NCBI GenBank assembly: GCA_027449745.1
Contig: DAIDKZ010000033.1
Location: forward strand, 1-40,355
Length of the DNA: 40,355 bases
Reading direction: 5' to 3'
Source of the DNA: Acetobacteraceae bacterium
Lineage (GTDB): Bacteria; Pseudomonadota; Alphaproteobacteria; Acetobacterales; Acetobacteraceae
A model generated the notes under the pieces. The model worked only from the letters and a program-made list of their open reading frames with translations. It did no database searches and was not told the origin of the DNA. This document shows positions 15,681 through 23,754 of the stretch, in pieces. A program made the position numbers and the translations under genes. Position 1 is the first letter of the stretch. Each line of letters begins with the position of its first letter.

Positions 15681-16988
15681 GTGGCTGCGCGATTCCGTCC
15701 GGTCGGTCCCGACGAACTTCACTGCGAAGGCTTTGCGTTGCCGAAGCGAATTTTCCCCCCGCTGCTGGCCATTCCGGAGAGCCAAGCCAACTCTCCGGGG
15801 ATCGAACGCGCCCTGGTTGATTCCGCCTTCGCCCAGCGTCAGTCCCTCGTGGTTGGCGGGCTGGCGATGCTGCTGGTCGGGCTGCTTGTGTGGTTGCATT
15901 CGGGCAAGCTGTGGATGCTCGGCTGGACCCTTGCCAGCGCGGCGACGCTGGTCGGGCGGCTGTCGCTTGCGCGCGCCTATCACGCCCGCGCCGAGCCGGA
16001 CTGCCCCTATGTCTGGGCGCGGCGTTTCACCATCGGAGCCTGGGCCAGCGGGGCGCTGTGGGGGCTGATCAACCTGGTCATCGTCACCGAGCATGACCCT
16101 CTGATCAACCTCGTCGTGATCTCGGTCGAGAGCGGCTATTTGTCCGGCGCGGTGGCGCGGAACAATGTTTTGCCCGCCGCCGCCCACGGCCAGATCGTGC
16201 TGACCCTGGGGATGATGGCGGCCGCCTGCATCGCGACGCTGCAACTGCCCTACATCGTGTTCTGCGGCTTCATCCTGCTGCACGTGCTGTCATCGCGCAG
16301 CACCATGCGGTTCCTGTCGCGCCAGACCACCCAGCTTCTGGTTGCAGGCGCGGACAATGAGCGGCTGCTCGCCCGTCTGGCCGCGACCAACGATGATCTC
16401 GCCCGCGCCAATGGCCGTCTCGCCGCCCTCGCCAATACCGACGCGTTGACCGGGCTCGCCAATCGTCGCGGCTTCGACGAGGCGCTGGCGCGGGAATGGC
16501 GGGCCGCGCAGCGCGCCCATGCCTCCATCGCCCTGCTGCTGATCGACATCGACCATTTCAAGGCATTCAACGATACGCTCGGCCATCCCCGCGGTGACGA
16601 GTGCCTGCGCTTCGTCGCCGCCGCTCTGGCGGCCGAACTGCGCCGGCCCGAGGATGTGGTCGCTCGCCATGGTGGCGAGGAGTTCGTGGCCGTTCTGCCG
16701 CAGACCGATCTGCACGGCGCCGCGCTCGTCGCCGAACGGGTGCGCGCCGCCATCGCCGCTCTGGCGATCCCGCACCCCGCATGCGCTCTCGGCTATGTCA
16801 CCGTCAGCATCGGCGCCGTCGCCCTGGTGCCGGCAGGCGATGCCGCGATGGGCGACCTCGTGGCGCTGGCCGATGCTGCCCTCTACGGCGCCAAGGCCAG
16901 CGGCCGCAATCGCGTCCTCGCCGCGACCAGCGAGCCGGCGGTTCAGCCGCCGCCGGCGTCGATGGTCAGAATGGTGCCGGAGGTATAG
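15681..16988 (+). CDS. Membrane-bound diguanylate cyclase (GGDEF)
   Basis: A protein of up to 435 residues that makes cyclic di-GMP. The longest start is GTG 15681; TTG 15738 has a better AAGG upstream, so the start is uncertain. Residues 55–205 hold about five or six hydrophobic segments forming an unassigned membrane sensor. A short coiled segment (NERLLARLAATNDDLARANGRLAAL) follows. The GGDEF domain runs about 252–415, with TDALTGLANRRGFDEAL, LLIDIDHFKAFND and an active GGEEF signature at 331–335. An RxxD inhibitory site (RPED, 322–325) sits five residues before it, so product inhibition is predicted. There is no EAL domain. The 3' end overlaps the convergent SDR gene by 46 bases. Confidence 0.88.
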   Translation: MAARFRPVGPDELHCEGFALPKRIFPPLLAIPESQANSPGIERALVDSAFAQRQSLVVGGLAMLLVGLLVWLHSGKLWMLGWTLASAATLVGRLSLARAYHARAEPDCPYVWARRFTIGAWASGALWGLINLVIVTEHDPLINLVVISVESGYLSGAVARNNVLPAAAHGQIVLTLGMMAAACIATLQLPYIVFCGFILLHVLSSRSTMRFLSRQTTQLLVAGADNERLLARLAATNDDLARANGRLAALANTDALTGLANRRGFDEALAREWRAAQRAHASIALLLIDIDHFKAFNDTLGHPRGDECLRFVAAALAAELRRPEDVVARHGGEEFVAVLPQTDLHGAALVAERVRAAIAALAIPHPACALGYVTVSIGAVALVPAGDAAMGDLVALADAALYGAKASGRNRVLAATSEPAVQPPPASMVRMVPEV

Positions 16989-17707
16989 CCCGAGCGCGGG
17001 CTGGCGAGAAACACCACCGCCGCACCGATCTCTTCCGGCTCGGCCGGGCGCGCGAATGGCATGCGGGCGCAAAGCTCACGCCATCGCCCGGCATCACCGA
17101 ACGTGCGCTCCGCCCGCGCGCGCAGCAGCATTTCCATCCGTTCGGTCGCGACCGGTCCGGGATTGATGCCAACGACGCGCAGCCCGTCCGCCGGCGCCGC
17201 CCGGCCGAGGGCGCGGGTGAAGCCCATCAACGCCGCGTTGCCCGACGATCCCGCGATGTAGGCCGGATCGAAACGCTCGCCGGCAGCGCCGATGACGTTC
17301 ACGATCACGCCGGAGCGGCGCGCCGCCATGCCCGGATACAGCATCCGACACAGCGAGATGAAGCCGAACACCTTGAGGTCCCACGCCGCCCGCCAGGTGG
17401 CGTCGTCCACCTCCACCAGGGTTCCGGGCGGAATGGCGCCGGCATTGTTGACGAGAATGTCGGGAACCCCGACGGCCGCCACCAGTCGCTCAACCTCCGC
17501 CTGCCGCGACAGATCCACCGCCACGGTGTCGACGGCGACCTGATGGCGCGCGCGGATCGCGGCCGCCGTCGCCGTCAGCCGCGACTCATCGCGCGCCGCC
17601 AGCACCAGCGCGCAGCCCTCGGCGGCGAGCGCTTCCGCGGCGGCCCGCCCGATTCCCTTGGAGCCACCCGTCACCAAGGCCCGCAGCCCCGCAACCCGCA
17701 GGTCCAT
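16943..17707 (-). CDS. Short-chain dehydrogenase/reductase with degenerate active site
   Basis: A 254-residue Rossmann-fold SDR starting at ATG 17707 (MDLRVAGLRALVTGGSKGIG). The cofactor motif TGGSKGIG (13–20) and NNAG (87–90) are intact. The catalytic Tyr is present (Y150 in DPAYIAGSSGN), but the Lys four residues later is Ser (S154). The usual catalytic Ser region reads VNVIGAAGE, without Ser at the expected place. So the classical Ser-Tyr-Lys set is incomplete, and the reaction is either altered or uses other residues. The C-terminus is normal (INPGPVATERME, GTILTIDAGGG). It sits 17 bases downstream of the GFA-family gene on the same strand, so the two are probably co-transcribed. Confidence 0.85.
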   Translation of the reverse strand: MDLRVAGLRALVTGGSKGIGRAAAEALAAEGCALVLAARDESRLTATAAAIRARHQVAVDTVAVDLSRQAEVERLVAAVGVPDILVNNAGAIPPGTLVEVDDATWRAAWDLKVFGFISLCRMLYPGMAARRSGVIVNVIGAAGERFDPAYIAGSSGNAALMGFTRALGRAAPADGLRVVGINPGPVATERMEMLLRARAERTFGDAGRWRELCARMPFARPAEPEEIGAAVVFLASPRSGYTSGTILTIDAGGG

Positions 17708-17724
17708 ATCCGGTCTCCGCGCCG

Positions 17725-18150
17725 CTATTCGGGGAGCATGTCCCCGGAGCCGCCGAACTCGGCGGGGAAGTCCTTCAGCTTCGGCAGCCCGTCGCGCATC
17801 GGCAGGACGGTCTCGGCGTAATTGACGTGAAGCTGCGGCTGGAACGGCAGGTCCGGCAGCGTCGCGGCATAGACATCGATCATCCCGAGCCCGGGATGGG
17901 CGGTCATCAGATGCCCGCCGCAGACGCGGCAGAACTGGCGATGACTGGCATCGGTCTTGTGGTACGTGGCGATGTGCTCGGCGCCGCGCGTGACGCGGAC
18001 ATTCTCCGGCTTCCACAGCGTGAAGGCGTTGACCGGACCCGCCGACCAGGACCGGCACGACCGGCAATGGCAGTAGCCCATGCCTTCCGGCTGCCCGGTG
18101 GCCTCGACCGCGACGGCGCCACAGAAACACGTGCCCACGAAACTGCTCAT
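17725..18150 (-). CDS. GFA-family zinc-binding protein
   Basis: A 141-residue protein of the GFA (glutathione-dependent formaldehyde-activating enzyme-like) family. The ATG at 18150 follows a strong GGGAGGACAGGA. The zinc ligands are all present: C8/C10 (TCFCGAV), C27/C29/C32 (CHCRSC) and C84/C87 (CRVCGGHL). Most family members are not proven glutathione–formaldehyde enzymes, so only fold and metal binding are claimed. It is immediately upstream of the SDR gene on the same strand, an arrangement that could indicate a shared small-molecule pathway. Confidence 0.85.
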   Translation of the reverse strand: MSSFVGTCFCGAVAVEATGQPEGMGYCHCRSCRSWSAGPVNAFTLWKPENVRVTRGAEHIATYHKTDASHRQFCRVCGGHLMTAHPGLGMIDVYAATLPDLPFQPQLHVNYAETVLPMRDGLPKLKDFPAEFGGSGDMLPE

Positions 18151-18404
18151 TCCTGTCCTCCCTGACCGGTCCAAACCGGCTGTTGGCCGCGACGATAGTC
18201 GGATGCCACGCGGCTTCCAAGGGTGCCCCGCGCGCTCGTTTCCTCGACCGGACGCGCCGCCCGATCACATCCGCGTCAAATGGGCCAGACTGATGTCATC
18301 CAGGTTTGACGAAATGGTTCACCGGAGTCATTTTTTCGTAATCTCGCTGTGCCGGTGCGGGCATCCCCGCCGGAAAGAGGCATCGACGGGAGGCGCGGTG
18401 GCTG

Positions 18405-19667
18405 ATGCGACCGGTTCTTGATCGAATTCTGCGGCGTCTCGTGGTCGTCGGCCGGCTCTCGGTCCGGTGGCCGGACGGAGCGACGACCCTGTATCAGGGG
18501 CGGGTCGAGCCCGGCGGCGGACCTTCGGCGGGTCTGGTGTTGCGGGACTGGCGCACGGTCCGCCGCCTGGTGCTCAATCCCGCCGTGGGCCTCGGCGAGG
18601 GCTACATGGATGGCAGCCTGGCGCCGGACGGCGGCGGCATCTACGAGCTCCTCGATGTCCTCGTCGCGAACCTCGCCGAGAGCGAGGCGGCGCACCCATT
18701 CTACCGGCTGCGCAACGGCGTCGCCTGGGTCATCCGCCGGCTCGCCCAGTTCAATTCCATCGGCCGGGCACGGCGCAACGTCGCCCACCATTATGACCTC
18801 AACGGTCGGCTCTACAGCCTGTTCCTGGATCGGGACCGGCAATATTCCTGCGCCTACTTCCCCACCGGGACGGAAACGCTGGAGGAGGCCCAGCGCGCGA
18901 AGAAGTACCATCTCGCAGCCAAGCTGCGCCTGGACCGGCCGGACCTCTCGGTGCTCGACATCGGCTGCGGCTGGGGCGGCCTGGCGCTGACCCTGGCGCG
19001 CGAGTTCGGCGCCCGTGTCACCGGCATCACCCTCTCGGCCGAACAGCTTGCCGTGGCTCGGGAACGCGCGGAAGCGGACGGCCTCGCCAACCGGGTCCGG
19101 TTCGAGCTGATGGACTACCGCGCCATGCATCAGTCGTTCGATCGGATCGTCTCCGTCGGCATGTTCGAGCATGTGGGCGTCGGCCATTATCGCGGCTTCT
19201 TCTCCACCATCCGGCGCTGCCTCGCGGAGGACGGGGTGGCGCTGGTCCATTCGATCGGCCGGTCGGACGGTCCCGGCACGACCAATCCGTGGCTGCGGAA
19301 ATACATCTTTCCCGGCGGATATTCCCCGGCGCTGAGCGAGGTGCTGCCCGTGGTCGAGCGGGAAGGGCTGTTCGTCACCGACATCGAGATTCTGCGCCTG
19401 CACTACGCCGAAACCCTGCGCCACTGGCGCCGCCGCTTCGCCGCCAATCGCGATGCCATCGCCGCGCTCTATGACGAGCGCTTCTGCCGCATGTTCGAAT
19501 TCTACCTCGCCGGCTCGGAACTCGCGTTCCGCCGGGAGGGCCACATGAACTTCCAGCTGCAGCTGACCCGCACACGCACCGCGACGCCGCTCACGCGCGA
19601 CTACATGTTCGAGGCCGACCGGGCGGCGCGCCACGGAACGGCGGCGCCGGCGTCGGCCGCCCGCTGA
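18405..19667 (+). CDS. cfa: Cyclopropane-fatty-acyl-phospholipid synthase
   Basis: A 420-residue SAM-dependent methyltransferase that adds a methylene bridge to cis double bonds of membrane phospholipids. The ATG at 18405 has GGGAGG upstream. Motifs are the N-terminal lipid-binding region with GLGEGYMDG, then HHYDLNGRLYSLFLD and QYSCAYF. The SAM loop VLDIGCGWGG (183–192), GITLS and the active-site MFEHVG (253–258) follow, and the C-terminal RMFEFYLAGSELAFR is present. The cysteine found at the corresponding YLxxC site of the E. coli enzyme is Ser here, a common variant outside enterobacteria. It is separated by 254 bases from the divergent GFA gene. Confidence 0.93.
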   Translation: MRPVLDRILRRLVVVGRLSVRWPDGATTLYQGRVEPGGGPSAGLVLRDWRTVRRLVLNPAVGLGEGYMDGSLAPDGGGIYELLDVLVANLAESEAAHPFYRLRNGVAWVIRRLAQFNSIGRARRNVAHHYDLNGRLYSLFLDRDRQYSCAYFPTGTETLEEAQRAKKYHLAAKLRLDRPDLSVLDIGCGWGGLALTLAREFGARVTGITLSAEQLAVARERAEADGLANRVRFELMDYRAMHQSFDRIVSVGMFEHVGVGHYRGFFSTIRRCLAEDGVALVHSIGRSDGPGTTNPWLRKYIFPGGYSPALSEVLPVVEREGLFVTDIEILRLHYAETLRHWRRRFAANRDAIAALYDERFCRMFEFYLAGSELAFRREGHMNFQLQLTRTRTATPLTRDYMFEADRAARHGTAAPASAAR

Positions 19668-19717
19668 CGCCAAACGGGAAGTGATCCGCCCGGGACTTTC
19701 CGAATGCCGGCACCTGG

Positions 19718-19762
19718 GCGCCGAGCGAGGCGGCGCCGAGCCAGGCGGCGCCGAGCCAGGCG
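19718..19762. repeat. 15-base tandem repeat, three units
   Basis: Three units gcgccgagcgaggcg, gcgccgagccaggcg and gcgccgagccaggcg at 19718–19732, 19733–19747 and 19748–19762, followed by a partial fourth. It lies in the 105-base gap between the convergent ends of the CFA synthase and ChaB genes, outside any coding region. Confidence 0.85.
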
Positions 19763-19772
19763 GCGCCGCGGC

Positions 19773-20054
19773 CTATCCGTCGTCGACCCGCTGCCAGACC
19801 CCGCGGATCTTGCGGTAGTGGCGCTTCACTGCGCCCCAGGCGATGCGGTGCACGCTCGCTTCGTCCACGCCGAACGTGCTGGACTGATGTGCCCAGGCCG
19901 CATTGAAAGCGGCGCGATAGATGTCCTGCGCGTGCGCCGGCAGCGCATGCCGCACCGGTGCCGGCAGGTCGGCATTGCTCGCGTAGGGCGTTGCCGTCGC
20001 TCCCGATGACGCCTTCGCTGACGCACTAGTGTCGGCCCAGAGGCTTGACGTCAA
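19773..20054 (-). CDS. ChaB-family protein
   Basis: A 93-residue protein. The segment from about residue 28, DLPAPVRHALPAHAQDIYRAAFNAAW then SVHRIAWGAVKRHYRKIRGVWQRV, is the ChaB domain, a small cytoplasmic family linked to the ChaA cation antiporter in E. coli; its biochemical role is poorly known. The only plausible start is TTG 20054, since no in-frame ATG or GTG lies before the domain, and the N-terminal 27 residues are a Ser/Ala/Thr-rich tail. The TTG lies in a perfect palindrome TTGACGTCAA. No chaA is adjacent; a tRNA gene lies on the other side. Confidence 0.78.
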   Translation of the reverse strand: MTSSLWADTSASAKASSGATATPYASNADLPAPVRHALPAHAQDIYRAAFNAAWAHQSSTFGVDEASVHRIAWGAVKRHYRKIRGVWQRVDDG

Positions 20055-20073
20055 CCCCGTCGGCCGCTACATC
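20045..20073 (+). promoter_or_regulatory. Possible promoter for tRNA-Leu
   Basis: TTGACG (20045–20050), a 17-base spacer and TACATC (20068–20073) precede the tRNA gene by about 40 bases. The -35 is good and the -10 is weak (three of six). The -35 is half of the palindrome TTGACGTCAA that also contains the ChaB start codon. Confidence 0.3.
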
Positions 20074-20115
20074 GCGCGCCCACCGCTGCCTCGGCCCTGG
20101 GCCGAGGCGAGCCGT

Positions 20116-20202
20116 GCCCAGGTGGCGGAATTGGTAGACGCGCAGGTTTCAGGTACCTGTGGCCGCAAGGTCGTGGAAGTTCGAGTCTTCTCCTGGGCAC
20201 CA
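20116..20202 (+). tRNA. tRNA-Leu (anticodon CAG)
   Basis: An 87-base tRNA with encoded CCA. The acceptor stem GCCCAGG (20116–20122) pairs fully with CCTGGGC (20192–20198), followed by ACCA. The D region reads TGGCGGAATTGGTAGACGC, typical of class II leucine tRNAs. The anticodon stem CAGGT/ACCTG encloses the loop TTCAGGT, giving anticodon CAG for CTG codons. The variable arm (about TGGCCGCAAGGTCGT) and T arm with GTTCGAGTC complete the class II fold. Confidence 0.96.
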
Positions 20203-20264
20203 TCCCGATCCCCGACACTTTAGCCCGCACCGGCCCGGCGCCGGCGGCGGACGGAAGGCAGGCG

Positions 20265-20921
20265 ATGCCCGCGCTCACTCAGTTCCTCCCCGGCGCCACC
20301 ATCCATCTCCACCGCCACGACCTTCCCGATGACTTCGTGCTCGGGCCCATGGTCGCGGTGGATACCGAGACCATGGGGCTCAACCCGCATCGCGACCGGC
20401 TCTGCTTGGTCCAGCTCTCCGCCGGCGACGGCATCGCCCATCTGGTGCAGATTCTCCCCGCCAGCCTCGGCGGGCGCGGCGCGGACTGTCCCAACCTCAA
20501 GCGCCTGCTGATGGACCCGGCCACCGTGAAGCTGATGCATTTCGCCCGGTTCGATGTCGGCATTCTGCAGCATGCGCTGGATATCACCGTCGCCCCGGTA
20601 AAATGCACCAAGATCGCTGCCAAGCTGGTCCGCACCTTCACCGACCGCCATGGGCTCAGGGACCTGTGCCGCGAACTCCTCGGGGTCGATCTGTCCAAGC
20701 AGCAGCAGACCTCGGACTGGGGCGCGCCGGAATTGTCCGCCGAGCAGTTGGCGTATGCCGCCTCCGATGTGCTGCACCTGCACGCGCTGTGGCAGCGGCT
20801 GGAGGCGACGCTGCGGCGCGAATCCCGGCTCGATCTGGCCGAGGCGTGCTTCGCGTTCCTCCCCGCGCGCGCCCGGCTCGACCTGCTGGGCTACGAGGAG
20901 CCGGACATCTTCGCCCACTGA
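20265..20921 (+). CDS. rnd: Ribonuclease D-type 3'-5' exonuclease
   Basis: A 218-residue DEDDy exonuclease that trims RNA 3' ends. Catalytic residues visible are D33 and E35 (VAVDTETMGL), D97 (FARFDVGIL), and Y164 with D168 (YAASDVLHLH). It lacks the HRDC domains of enterobacterial RNase D, so it is the short form usual in alphaproteobacteria. It starts 62 bases after the tRNA-Leu gene, which is itself a likely class of substrate; the link may be coincidental. kdsD follows after about 120 bases with its own putative promoter. Confidence 0.88.
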   Translation: MPALTQFLPGATIHLHRHDLPDDFVLGPMVAVDTETMGLNPHRDRLCLVQLSAGDGIAHLVQILPASLGGRGADCPNLKRLLMDPATVKLMHFARFDVGILQHALDITVAPVKCTKIAAKLVRTFTDRHGLRDLCRELLGVDLSKQQQTSDWGAPELSAEQLAYAASDVLHLHALWQRLEATLRRESRLDLAEACFAFLPARARLDLLGYEEPDIFAH

Positions 20922-20967
20922 TGGGGCGGCCGCGGCGCCGCAATCCCGCCGCATCCGTTGCCGATCG

Positions 20968-20998
20968 TTGACCGGGCGGGTTCGCCTGCCCATAGAAT
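20968..20998 (+). promoter_or_regulatory. Candidate sigma-70 promoter for kdsD-lpt operon
   Basis: TTGACC (20968–20973, five of six) and TAGAAT (20993–20998, five of six), separated by 19 bases, slightly long. It lies 44 bases before the ATG at 21042 and supports that start rather than the longer TTG reading from 20958, which would lie upstream of the promoter. Confidence 0.4.
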
Positions 20999-21041
20999 CC
21001 TGTCGGGGGGAACGGAGACAGTCAGGGAGTTCGCCAACCGC

Positions 21042-22070
21042 ATGAGCGTGACCGACGCCGACCCCGCCGCCATCAGCGGCATCCCCGCCACGGGCGAGGG
21101 CGATCTTGCCGTTGCCCGAGCGGTGCTCGGCACCGAGGCCGAGGCGCTCGCCGCGCTCGCCGCCGGGCTCGATGCCCGCTTCGCTCGGGCGGTGGACCTG
21201 CTGGCGACGCGCACGGGGCGCGTCGTCGTCTCCGGCATGGGCAAATCCGGCCATGTCGGGCGCAAGATCGCCGCCACGCTCGCCTCCACCGGCACCCCCG
21301 CATTGTTCGTCCATCCGGCCGAGGCGTCGCATGGCGACCTCGGCATGATCGTGCCCGGCGACGCGGTGCTGGCGCTGTCCAATTCCGGCGAGACCGCGGA
21401 ACTCGCCGATCTCGTCGCGCACACGCGCCGCTTTGACCTGCCCCTCGTCGCCGTCACCGCGCGCGCCGCCTCGGCACTGGCCGAGGCTGCCGATGTCGTG
21501 CTGCTCCTGCCGCCGGCGCCGGAAGCCTGCCCCATGGGTCTGGCGCCCACCACCAGTACGACCATGCAGCTCGCCCTCGGAGACGCGCTCGCCGTGGCCC
21601 TGCTGACCCGCCGCGGCTTCACGGCCACCGATTTTCGGCAGTTCCACCCCGGCGGCAAGCTCGGTGCCAGGCTCAAGCGCGTGCGCGAACTGATGCATCG
21701 CGGCGAGGCCATGCCGCTGGCCGGGCCGGAAATGCCCATGAGTGCGGCGCTGCTGCGCATGACCGAGAAGCGCTTCGGGTGCCTCGGCATCGTCGACGAC
21801 GCGGGGCGATTGGTCGGCATTCTCACCGACGGCGACCTGCGCCGCGCCATGGGGCCGGACCTGCTCGCCAGACGCGCCGGGGAGATCATGACCCGGGCGC
21901 CGCGTACCATCGGCCCCGAGACGCTGGCGGTCGAGGCCTTGCGAGAGATGAACCAGGGCCACCCGATCACGACCTTGTTCGTCGTTGCGCCGCCGGGGTC
22001 CGGCGAGGACGCGGGCGTCCCGCTGGGCATCCTGCACATCCACGACCTGCTGCGCGCCGGGGTGGCATGA
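21042..22070 (+). CDS. kdsD: Arabinose-5-phosphate isomerase KdsD (KpsF/GutQ family)
   Basis: A 342-residue enzyme converting D-ribulose 5-phosphate to D-arabinose 5-phosphate, the first step of Kdo synthesis for LPS. The ATG at 21042 (MSVTDADPAA) is chosen, with GGGAG upstream. The SIS sugar-isomerase domain spans about 35–190, with VVVSGMGKSGHVGRKIAATLASTGTPALFVHPAEASHGDLG and SNSGETAEL. The segment FHPGGKLG follows. Two CBS domains occupy 215–342 (GCLGIVDDAGRLVGILTDGDLRR). It is translationally coupled to lptC by an ATGA overlap, so Kdo synthesis and LPS export are co-expressed, as in many alphaproteobacteria. Confidence 0.93.
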   Translation: MSVTDADPAAISGIPATGEGDLAVARAVLGTEAEALAALAAGLDARFARAVDLLATRTGRVVVSGMGKSGHVGRKIAATLASTGTPALFVHPAEASHGDLGMIVPGDAVLALSNSGETAELADLVAHTRRFDLPLVAVTARAASALAEAADVVLLLPPAPEACPMGLAPTTSTTMQLALGDALAVALLTRRGFTATDFRQFHPGGKLGARLKRVRELMHRGEAMPLAGPEMPMSAALLRMTEKRFGCLGIVDDAGRLVGILTDGDLRRAMGPDLLARRAGEIMTRAPRTIGPETLAVEALREMNQGHPITTLFVVAPPGSGEDAGVPLGILHIHDLLRAGVA

Positions 22071-22732
22071 CCATAGCGCCTTTGCCGCTGCACCCGAAGA
22101 CGCCGCCACGCCGGCCCGCGCCGGCGCGGCGCGAGACGGTCTCGGCGGCCGAGATCGCCCGGCGGCGGCGCTCGATCGCCTGGGCCAAGCGGCTGTTGCC
22201 GGCAGCGGCGCTGACCCTGCTCGCCACCATCGCGCTGTGGCCCGAAATCGCCCGCCAGACCGACCGCGCGGAGCGGGCGTTGCGCGGCAGCCTGCGCGGC
22301 GCGGTCGGCAGCGGCCGGATGGTGTCGCCGCGATACCAGAGCGTGGACGAAAAGGGCCGTCCCTATACCATCACCGCTGCGAGTGCGGTTCAGGCGGGCG
22401 AGGAGCGCATCGACCTGACGGCGCCGATCGGCGACATCCTGCTCCAGTCGGGCACCTGGCTGCGGGTCCAGTCCAAGACCGGGGTCTATCTCCAGCACCA
22501 GGGCAAGCTCGATCTCGCCGGCGATGTCTGGCTTTATCGCGACGACGGGACCACGATGCGCACGCAAAGCGCCGCGCTCGATCTCAATTCCGGCGCCGGC
22601 GCCGGCGCGCAGCCCGTCAGCGCCGAGGGACCGTTCGGCACGCTCGACGCCATGGGCTTCGCCGCCGTCAGCGGCGGCGCCGAACTGCAGTTCGCGGGCC
22701 CGGCGCGCCTCGTGCTCGACGAGCGGAAATGA
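22067..22732 (+). CDS. lptC: LPS export inner-membrane protein LptC
   Basis: A 221-residue bitopic protein. It has a basic cytoplasmic N-terminus and one helix (RLLPAAALTLLATIALWPEI). A periplasmic LptC/OstA-type beta-jellyroll follows (YTITAASAVQAGEERIDLTAPIGDIL, GTWLRVQSKTGVYLQHQGKLDLAGDVWLYRDDG). LptC receives LPS from LptBFG and passes it to LptA. The start codon overlaps the kdsD stop, and its stop overlaps the lptA start (ATGATG). LptF/LptG are not in the window, as usual. Confidence 0.88.
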   Translation: MTIAPLPLHPKTPPRRPAPARRETVSAAEIARRRRSIAWAKRLLPAAALTLLATIALWPEIARQTDRAERALRGSLRGAVGSGRMVSPRYQSVDEKGRPYTITAASAVQAGEERIDLTAPIGDILLQSGTWLRVQSKTGVYLQHQGKLDLAGDVWLYRDDGTTMRTQSAALDLNSGAGAGAQPVSAEGPFGTLDAMGFAAVSGGAELQFAGPARLVLDERK

Positions 22733-23754
22733 TGCGCCGCGCTGGTCCCGCCGCGATTATCGGCACGCTGCTCGCGTTCTCCGGCGCACCTCACCCGCAC
22801 GCGCAGGGGATCGATCTCTCCCATGGCGGACCCATCACGGTGACCGCGCGCGACGGCATGGACTGGCTGCAGAACGAGCAGCAGGTCATCGCCCGCGGCG
22901 ATGCCCGCGCGGTGCGGGGAACCGTCACCGTCACCGCCGATACGCTCATCGCGCATTACCGCAAGAAGGCGACCCCGGGCGCACCGCCGGCCGCGGCGCC
23001 CGCCCACCCCACCAAGCCGGTCGTGCCGGGCAGCGCCGACGATACCGGCAGCAGCGAAATCTACCGGCTGGACGCGATCGGGCACGTGCATATTTTCACG
23101 CCGAGCGACAATGCCTGGGGCGACAAGGCGGTCTATGACATGGACCAGGCGGTGCTGGTGCTCACCGGCAGCGATCTCCGCCTGACGACGCCGCAGGATA
23201 TCGTCACCGCGCGCGACGACATGGAGTACTGGTCGCAGAAGCACATGTCCGTGGCGCGCGGCAATGCCGTCGTCGTCACCAGCGACGCCAAGCGTGTCGC
23301 CGGCGATACGCTGGTGAGCTACAGCGAGCCGAACGCCGCGCCCGCGGCGGGTGCGGGCCCAACGGGCGCAAGCCAAACCGCTGCGCCGACGGCGAAGCCG
23401 GCTACCGGCGGTGACGATCTCGCCGCCGGTAGCCACATCAAGCGCGTCGAGGCCTACGGCAATGTCAGCATTCGCACTGTCACCGAAACCGTCTACGGTG
23501 ACCGCGGCGTCTACCTGCCGGACAGCGGCCTGGCGCGAGTCGTCGGCCATGTGCGCATCACCCGCGGGGAGAACCAGGTGAACGGAGTGGCAGCGGACGT
23601 GAATCTGAACACCGGCGTTTCGACCCTGCTCGCCAACGAGAATCAGCGCGTGCAGGGGTTGATCATGCCGAACGAGGCATCGTCGGCCGGCGGTGCAGCG
23701 CCACCGGCGCGCGCGGCGGTACGCCCGCCGGCGGCCAACGGGCCGGCCAAGTGA
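22729..23754 (+). CDS. lptA: LPS transport periplasmic bridge LptA, extended form
   Basis: A 341-residue periplasmic protein that builds the beta-jellyroll bridge carrying LPS to the outer membrane. The ATG is at 22729 (or 22732). The signal peptide is [27 protein letters not shown]. OstA-type repeats include [69 protein letters not shown] and [40 protein letters not shown]. It is nearly twice the E. coli length. Two Pro/Ala/Thr-rich inserts (around residues 85–105 and 200–230) and a disordered C-terminal tail account for part of this. The following lptB begins inside its stop codon (GTGA). Confidence 0.87.
   Translation: MMRRAGPAAIIGTLLAFSGAPHPHAQGIDLSHGGPITVTARDGMDWLQNEQQVIARGDARAVRGTVTVTADTLIAHYRKKATPGAPPAAAPAHPTKPVVPGSADDTGSSEIYRLDAIGHVHIFTPSDNAWGDKAVYDMDQAVLVLTGSDLRLTTPQDIVTARDDMEYWSQKHMSVARGNAVVVTSDAKRVAGDTLVSYSEPNAAPAAGAGPTGASQTAAPTAKPATGGDDLAAGSHIKRVEAYGNVSIRTVTETVYGDRGVYLPDSGLARVVGHVRITRGENQVNGVAADVNLNTGVSTLLANENQRVQGLIMPNEASSAGGAAPPARAAVRPPAANGPAK

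Noticed and set aside
18306-18334. Possible promoter TTGACG–N17–CATTTT upstream of cfa
   Set aside because: The -35 is fair, but the -10 matches only three of six positions, so it is not listed as a feature.
19668-20264. Genomic island next to tRNA-Leu
   Set aside because: No integrase, no repeated tRNA 3' end and no composition shift are visible; ChaB and the following rnd–kdsD–lpt block look like ordinary chromosomal genes.
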